Shown: positions 59,162-64,000 of the stretch, one piece after another
How positions within the stretch are numbered: the first letter of the stretch is position 1
Layout of the letters: every line of letters begins with the position of its first letter
Source: PMNU01 sp035479875
GTDB taxonomy: Bacteria > Patescibacteriota > Saccharimonadia > Saccharimonadales > UBA4665
Length of the DNA: 64,000 bases
Direction of reading: 5' to 3'
NCBI GenBank assembly: GCA_035479875.1
Contig: DATIIH010000004.1
Coordinates: 1-64,000, forward strand
Notes under the pieces: model-generated
Databases searched by the model: none
What the model was told of the DNA's origin: nothing
Seen by the model: only the letters and a program-made list of their open reading frames with translations
Translations under genes and position numbers: made by a program

Positions 59162-61117
59162 CTAACCCTCGTCGTTAGATGTGAGGCCAGTTTTTGAGTC
59201 TGTTACGAGAGCTGGGATTGGGAGCGAGACCTTTTGCTCGCTCGAGGCTACCGGTACTGTAAAGCTGAAGACAGTGCCTTTGTTCTCTAAGGATTTGACC
59301 AGCGCAATCTCCCCGCCCATCATCTCGATTATCATCTTTGAGATATAGAGTCCCAGCCCTGTGCCGCGAGTCGTATCTCGAGTAAGCAAGCTACTACTAG
59401 CTTGCTGGAACTTGTGGAACAAGAGTTGTTGGGATTCATGCGTCATGCCGCGGCCAGTGTCAGTGACGAGGACCTTTACGAATTTTTTCGTTGGATCAAG
59501 CTCGGCACTGATTGTGATGCCGCCGTCATCGGTAAACTTAGCGGCATTGCCGACCAGGTTATAGACGACTTGCTTGAGGCGGTTTTCATCCGCCCACACG
59601 AGTGGCAAGGCATCAAGCGTGAGCCGATCGATTTTTAGGTAGATTTTTCTCTCGGCAACCACCGACTTCATTTCATACACGACGCCTTCGACTACCTTTT
59701 CGACAGACACCGGCATGTATTTGAAGGACATCTTACCTTGCTCGAGTCGCGAAACGTCCAAGAAGTCGTTCACAATCTCAATCAGGCGCACGGCGCTACT
59801 ATGCATGTCGTCTACCATTTCTCTTAGCTTTTCATCCTTGAGTACCTCCCCGTAATAGTCGAGAATCATGCTGCTATTTCCTTTGATAGAAGTCAAAGGT
59901 GTCCGCAGTTCATGACTAGCAATAGAAAAGAATTCGTCCTTGCTGCGTTCTTGGATCTTGGCTTCGGTAATGTCGTCGAAGAGGATGACGGTACCGAGGA
60001 CGGTTTTGTCGGAAGCCAGGATGGGGGCGCCTGTGACATTCAAGATGCGGTCAGCGTAGTTGATCTGGGTATGCGGGAACGATTGCCCGGTTTGCTGGCA
60101 TCTTTGGATTGCTGCCTCCAAATCGTAAGCCGTAAGCTTTTGCTGCACCGCTTCCAGTGTCAATTGTGTGCTGTTGCCGGGGGCGGTTGTTGTGAGGTGC
60201 AAGATCTCGGCCAAAGCTGGATTATATGTAATTGTCCTGGTGTCTAGGAAGGTCATCAGGAACCCGACGCGCAAGCCATTAATGGAGGCCAAAAAGCGAA
60301 TCTTCTCTTGCTTTAACTGATCATACGATTCTCCGATTTTGGTGGCCATATCGTTAAACTCGTTACCCAGACTGCCGATTTCATCTTTGCGGTTGCCGGT
60401 GACACGGGCACTAAGATTGCCGCGGGCGAATTCAGCCGCTGCCAAGTTCAGTGCCGCGATGGCCGTCACGATGTCTTTACCAAAGAAAGTTACCATCAAT
60501 GCCAAGGCAAACACTAGAAACAGCAAGGTGAGAGTCAGCCACAGCTGCGTGGCCTCGACTTGCTTGTGGTTGGTGGCAATTGAGCTGGAAACGACCCCGC
60601 CTTCGTTGTCAACCAGGTTGGTTAGGTACTGGGTTGCCGCAGCCTGCTGGGATTCATAGTTGGAGTCAAACAAATCCCGAGCTTTAACCAGATCGCCTCC
60701 ACGAACTTCAGACAAGATGAGCAGTTCGGTGCCTTTCAGCTTACCAGTAATCTGTTCATACTTGGCTAGAGCAGACTTCTCTTGCTGATCTTGGCTGGCG
60801 CTTTTTAGCTTGGCCAGGGCACTATCAAGTTCAAGCGATTTGGTATTATACTGGGCCTCCAACTTCGGGTCATGCTTTAGCACGTCGGTCTGCACCAGCC
60901 CAGTCAGCTGTTTGTTATCGACTTCCAAAACCAACACATCTCTTAGTCGACTATAATGCTCGTCCAGGGTCACGAATGATGTATTGATAGTCAACAAACG
61001 CAAAAATAAATAGACACCGAAAAGTAGCATGACGCCTACAATGATTGTCACGCCAACTAGCAATTTGGCTCGTAGTGACAGGTTATTGAGCCGGCGTAGC
61101 GACAGCGGGAGACTCAT
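59162..61117 (-). CDS. HAMP-PAS sensor histidine kinase with a helical outer domain
   Basis: ATG 61117 is preferred to a TTG at 61129. In the 651-residue kinase a membrane helix (about 19-40) is followed by a mostly helical outer domain (45-190, with KYEQITGKLKGTELL), a second helix (about 193-214), HAMP (215-265, KDEIGSLGNEFNDM), a PAS-like domain (276-384) and the kinase core: His402 (FFSIASHELRTPL), N box NLVGNAAKF, G1 DTGRGM and G2 TGLGLYISK. It is the closest relative of the kinase half at 50425. It starts 58 bases after the stop of a PhnD-like anchored binding protein, and is followed by the second binding-protein/kinase pair. Confidence 0.93.
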   Translation of the reverse strand: MSLPLSLRRLNNLSLRAKLLVGVTIIVGVMLLFGVYLFLRLLTINTSFVTLDEHYSRLRDVLVLEVDNKQLTGLVQTDVLKHDPKLEAQYNTKSLELDSALAKLKSASQDQQEKSALAKYEQITGKLKGTELLILSEVRGGDLVKARDLFDSNYESQQAAATQYLTNLVDNEGGVVSSSIATNHKQVEATQLWLTLTLLFLVFALALMVTFFGKDIVTAIAALNLAAAEFARGNLSARVTGNRKDEIGSLGNEFNDMATKIGESYDQLKQEKIRFLASINGLRVGFLMTFLDTRTITYNPALAEILHLTTTAPGNSTQLTLEAVQQKLTAYDLEAAIQRCQQTGQSFPHTQINYADRILNVTGAPILASDKTVLGTVILFDDITEAKIQERSKDEFFSIASHELRTPLTSIKGNSSMILDYYGEVLKDEKLREMVDDMHSSAVRLIEIVNDFLDVSRLEQGKMSFKYMPVSVEKVVEGVVYEMKSVVAERKIYLKIDRLTLDALPLVWADENRLKQVVYNLVGNAAKFTDDGGITISAELDPTKKFVKVLVTDTGRGMTHESQQLLFHKFQQASSSLLTRDTTRGTGLGLYISKMIIEMMGGEIALVKSLENKGTVFSFTVPVASSEQKVSLPIPALVTDSKTGLTSNDEG

Positions 61118-61175
61118 GGCAAATGCCAATCAAGTTGCTTATTTTGTTGTGTTCCACCTCTGTAATGACGTTTCA

Positions 61176-62297
61176 TTAGTTTGTCTGCGTCGCACCAACA
61201 CCACCCTGAACAATTTCTTTTTCAATTAGATCAGTTAGGTTTTGAATTTCACCGTAGGCGGCATCATTGTCGGAGCCAACATCAGTAAACTTGGCGGTGC
61301 CACTGAACAGCTTGAGGGTGGTTTGGCCGGCCGTTGACTTGTCCATGCTCAACAGACTGGCTTTGATAGCGCTGCGCAATGACGGTGCCATATCTTGCCG
61401 GCCGGTTACCAGGAAACGCAGCACATCAGGAGTCGTCGTTACGATCCGATACTGTTGGTCGAAAGTTGCGCCAAAATGATCGCGAATCTCTTGTTCGCTC
61501 TCGGCGCCAGCCGGCGTTACGCCATTTTGGACATCATCAAAGACGTCGCCGTGCACGAAGGTGTAACCAATTTCGTTGGCAGCTACTGGGTCGGTAGTCT
61601 TTTGCTTTTCCGTCAAGGTGTAGCCTAGCTTTATCAGTTCAGCTTTGGGTAAAAAGTAGCCAACGGTGCTGGTGGGTGAATCGAAGGCCAGCATCTTGCC
61701 CTTTAGGTCGTCGGTGGTCTTAATCGTGCTGCTGGTTTTAACGAAAACAGCAGTGTGATACTTTTCGACGCCTTCCTTCCAACGATTGGCGATCATCTGG
61801 GAGCCAGACAGGCGGTCGGCCACGAAAACCGGGAAGATGCTATCGATGTAGATGTCTACTTTGCCTTCTCGCAGCAGTTTGGCCATGTTTGAAACTGATG
61901 TATCGGGCACGAAAGAGCCTTTGGTAATACCTTGGTCATGCAGCTGTGACACCATGTAGTTGATGAAGGGCGTGAATTCCTTGCGGTCGGCCTCCACCCC
62001 ATCCTCATCAATTATTGTGCCAACCTTCAGCACGCTTTTGTCAGGGGTTGACGTTGTACTGGTGGCGGTGGGGATAGCGACCTTACTGGTGTAGTAGTGC
62101 CAGGCAAACACGCCACCGGTTAAGATAAACACGCACACTACCAGTAGCGCTGCCAACTTGCCCTTGCCCAGTCGGTGCTTGGCCGGCGAAGCCGGGTTGC
62201 TGGGTGATTTGATTTGGGGGCTAGAGGTGTTGTCTGTAGCTGGTGCGGCTGATGGATCCGGGGTTTGATTGGTCTGCGGTGTTGTCTGATTGTCCAT
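61176..62297 (-). CDS. Anchored PhnD-like solute-binding protein (sensor partner)
   Basis: The 373-residue protein has a Pro/Ser/Thr/Asn-rich cytoplasmic start (1-45), a membrane helix (about 48-68) and a type II binding-protein fold. The PhnD/TctC-like pattern includes FTPFINYMVSQL, LLREGKVDIYIDSIFP, DLKGKMLAFDSPTSTVGYF and GYTFVHGDVFDDVQNG. The usual ligand of the family is phosphate, phosphite or phosphonate; the ligand here is unknown. There are no transporter genes nearby. The design (disordered tail, helix, binding domain) matches the second binding protein at 57807, and each precedes a kinase. TACAAT lies 21 bases before the ATG. Confidence 0.88.
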   Translation of the reverse strand: MDNQTTPQTNQTPDPSAAPATDNTSSPQIKSPSNPASPAKHRLGKGKLAALLVVCVFILTGGVFAWHYYTSKVAIPTATSTTSTPDKSVLKVGTIIDEDGVEADRKEFTPFINYMVSQLHDQGITKGSFVPDTSVSNMAKLLREGKVDIYIDSIFPVFVADRLSGSQMIANRWKEGVEKYHTAVFVKTSSTIKTTDDLKGKMLAFDSPTSTVGYFLPKAELIKLGYTLTEKQKTTDPVAANEIGYTFVHGDVFDDVQNGVTPAGAESEQEIRDHFGATFDQQYRIVTTTPDVLRFLVTGRQDMAPSLRSAIKASLLSMDKSTAGQTTLKLFSGTAKFTDVGSDNDAAYGEIQNLTDLIEKEIVQGGVGATQTN

Positions 62298-62392
62298 AAA
62301 ACTGCCATTTCGCTTATGATTGTAGGTTATTACAAGTTTAACACTACAGGTGGCCGCAGACTAACGGATTTGCGTCGAACCATTACCTTTAC

Positions 62393-62426
62393 AAAAGAAA
62401 AGGGTCGTTGCATAGCGCAACGATCC
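62393..62426 (-). terminator. Terminator of the patatin-like gene
   Basis: Read on the minus strand, a 10-bp stem (62402-62411 with 62417-62426, one G-T wobble, 5-base loop) is followed by TTTTCTTTT. It lies 57 bases after the stop of the patatin-like gene and before the next promoter. Good fit to a Rho-independent terminator. Confidence 0.85.
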
Positions 62427-62483
62427 ATCTCTGTTAGTTATCGTTTGGCCTGGGGTGAGGGATTCGAGCCCAGAGGGTCATAT

Positions 62484-63428
62484 CTAGCACGTCTTTTTAT
62501 AGTCGGCAAAATCCCACGTTTTGAGGAATTTAGTGACAGCCGTCTGACCGCTCTGGTATAAAAACTGTTGCTGTGCGGGTGTAATCGCGAAATCGGTGGA
62601 CGAAATGTTGTCGGTATCGATGAATATCGTCCGGCGCTGCGTACATGGATCGTCGATGTGCATTTGGTCGTGTGCATTTGTGGTGGTAGACAGTATTGCT
62701 AGGGAATAGTTTACGATGTTACTCGTAGAATTGGGTGCGGTACCAGCTCGTGGCTTGGCCGAAAGCTTAATACCAAATGTCGGCCAGTCGTTTGTCGTAT
62801 CAAATAAATCTATAGGGAAGTTGGATAGCAAGCCGCCGTCTACCAGGTAGCTGTCCCGCAAGCGAGAAGGCTGGTAGAAAAATGGAATGGACATAGACCC
62901 ACGTACCGCCTCGGCAACAGGTTGTTTGTTTGGGTCAAGGCCGTATTTTGCGTAGTCCCACGGCAGGCGTAGCATGCGCCCCTGCGAGACGTCTGACACA
63001 ACGACCACGAGCTTGTAGCGTTGTTCGGGTGGCAGGTGTTTGGCCCAGGGTTCGGTGAGTGCAAGGTCTGCAAACGTTCGAACGCCCAACGCCTCCAGCT
63101 GCCCAGCCAGCCATGTTTGCAGGTAGTCGCCTTTATAAATGCCCTTTGTAAGAGCGATTGATGCGGCTTCGCCAACCGCGCCGAATTGCGCCAGGAAGCC
63201 TTTGTCCTTGAACTTGGTATAGTCCAGACTGTGCATCGTTTCTGTTAGTTTATCTGCGGGCATGCCTGCCGCAGCTAACGAGCCGACGATTGCGCCGGCG
63301 CTGGTGCCAGCTACTCGCCGGACGGTATACCCCGCACGAGAAAGGACTTCTATGGCGCCGACTAATCCGATACCCTTCACGCCGCCACCCTCAAGCACTA
63401 GATCGCACCACTTTGTTTGATCGCTCAT
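62484..63428 (-). CDS. Patatin-like phospholipase
   Basis: In this 314-residue enzyme with a Ser-Asp dyad the oxyanion loop is GGGVKG (14-19), the nucleophile elbow is GTSAG (Ser43), and DGG (Asp197) is the partner. MSIPFFYQP before the DGG is also typical. There is no signal peptide or membrane helix, so it probably acts on the inner membrane face or in the cytoplasm as a lipid acyl hydrolase. For a CPR bacterium that may take lipids from a host, this is plausible but not shown. TACAAT 9 bases before the ATG and TTGCTG 17 bases further suggest a leaderless promoter. Confidence 0.93.
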   Translation of the reverse strand: MSDQTKWCDLVLEGGGVKGIGLVGAIEVLSRAGYTVRRVAGTSAGAIVGSLAAAGMPADKLTETMHSLDYTKFKDKGFLAQFGAVGEAASIALTKGIYKGDYLQTWLAGQLEALGVRTFADLALTEPWAKHLPPEQRYKLVVVVSDVSQGRMLRLPWDYAKYGLDPNKQPVAEAVRGSMSIPFFYQPSRLRDSYLVDGGLLSNFPIDLFDTTNDWPTFGIKLSAKPRAGTAPNSTSNIVNYSLAILSTTTNAHDQMHIDDPCTQRRTIFIDTDNISSTDFAITPAQQQFLYQSGQTAVTKFLKTWDFADYKKTC

Positions 63429-63437
63429 GATGTTTTG

Positions 63438-63466
63438 ATTGTACAGCGCATGCGTTGTGCCAGCAA
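63438..63466 (-). promoter_or_regulatory. Leaderless promoter of the patatin-like gene
   Basis: On the minus strand TTGCTG (63461-63466) and TACAAT (63438-63443) are 17 bases apart; the ATG follows 9 bases after the -10. There is no ribosome-binding site. Confidence 0.6.
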
Positions 63467-63559
63467 ATTGCTCATGCTCTGTACACTTACAGTTAGGGAA
63501 AGCGGAAGCATTTCACACTTCCCCAGTCATAAGCCGTCCGTACATGCTAAACTGCAAAT

Positions 63560-64000
63560 ATGGAGCCACAAACGCCGCTGCCTCTTGCGCCCGATCATAG
63601 CCGGCAGCCCAGTCAGCAACCCGTACTGCCAACAAGCTCTGGATCAACGCATACCAAGCGTAACTTGGCGACTATAAGCGCGGTCGTGCTCGTTGCTGTA
63701 GCCATAGCCGTTCCTTTAGCGCTCCATTTTCTAAACAAGAAGACACATAACGCAACCAACAGAACGCAACAGAGCGCCACGCACGCTTCACAGACAACAC
63801 CGAAGACCGAGCAATTCATTGCCAATCCAGCAGATGGGTCCAAAGTTTCGATCAACGAAACTGATTATTATAGCCTCACGGTCGGCACCACGGCGTACTA
63901 TGGTCCAATAGCCAAAATTAACGACGCATATATTCGTATGCTTCCTACGGCATATAAAAACCAAGGCCAGCTGACATTTACGGGCGCAAACGAGCTGCAT
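63560..64000 (+). CDS. Membrane-anchored extracytoplasmic protein (5' part, cut by the window end)
   Basis: An open frame begins at ATG 63560 and runs off the right edge. 147 residues are visible. A Pro/Gln-rich cytoplasmic start of about 38 residues is followed by a membrane helix (about 40-60, ATISAVVLVAVAIAVPLAL), a Thr/Gln/Asn-rich spacer and an outer domain beginning IANPADGSKVSINETDYY. An extended -10 TGCTAAACT ends 6 bases before the ATG, matching the leaderless pattern. The plan (disordered tail, helix, outer domain) resembles the two anchored binding proteins at 57807 and 61176. The function cannot be assigned from the visible part. Confidence 0.7.
   Translation, partial: MEPQTPLPLAPDHSRQPSQQPVLPTSSGSTHTKRNLATISAVVLVAVAIAVPLALHFLNKKTHNATNRTQQSATHASQTTPKTEQFIANPADGSKVSINETDYYSLTVGTTAYYGPIAKINDAYIRMLPTAYKNQGQLTFTGANELH

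Noticed and set aside
62438..62500. Sequence resembling a tRNA T-arm (GGGATTCGAGCCC) that also gives a GFEP-like peptide
   Set aside because: No acceptor, D or anticodon stems can be drawn around it, and the T-stem does not pair properly.

Overview
The window looks like chromosomal DNA from a Patescibacteria/CPR bacterium, most likely Candidatus Saccharibacteria (TM7). This is an inference. It rests on densely packed genes, a complete type IV pilus assembly block, many anchored surface proteins, Cache/CHASE/HAMP histidine kinases paired with output-less receivers, and many orphan proteins of 200-600 residues. TAA, TAG and TGA all act as stops, so the code looks standard, unlike the recoded UGA of Gracilibacteria and Absconditabacteria. 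I see no rRNA, tRNA or CRISPR array, and no stretch over 300 bases without a gene.

Layout. 1-8 kb: the tail of a transposase, trmD, an alpha/beta hydrolase, a nickel superoxide dismutase with its maturation protease, small membrane and VOC proteins, and an orphan receiver. 7.6-17.4 kb (minus strand): a type IV pilus locus reading pilB, pilC, pilA, three minor pilins, a PilX-like protein, then pilM, pilN, pilO, a PilP-sized protein and an M23-fold protein. A long inverted repeat and a nested terminator/promoter punctuate it. 17.4-25 kb: orphan genes including a degenerate J-domain protein, a P-loop kinase, a PLP enzyme and two small ORFs. 25-31 kb: an exported operon of a glycosidase-like protein, a 1,309-residue metallophosphatase and a cupredoxin-fold protein lacking its copper cysteine. 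31-38 kb: VOC and GyrI-like proteins, a GLUG surface protein and two orphans. 39-48.6 kb (plus): a surface-protein locus resembling Gram-positive WxL/DUF916 clusters, plus a fibre-like protein, a LytR_C protein and a multidomain protein ending in a redox-dead thioredoxin fold. 48.7-62.3 kb: a signalling region with four histidine kinases. One is split by a single in-frame TAA. Two are each preceded by a membrane-anchored solute-binding protein with no transporter genes nearby. 62.4-64 kb: a patatin-like lipase and the start of an anchored protein.

How the genes may work together (inference): the cell displays pili and a surface complex and exports hydrolases. It senses solutes through binding-protein/kinase pairs and passes the signal to receiver-only regulators. 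Two kinds of gene start coexist: Shine-Dalgarno starts, and starts 6-10 bases after a -10 hexamer, which imply leaderless mRNAs.
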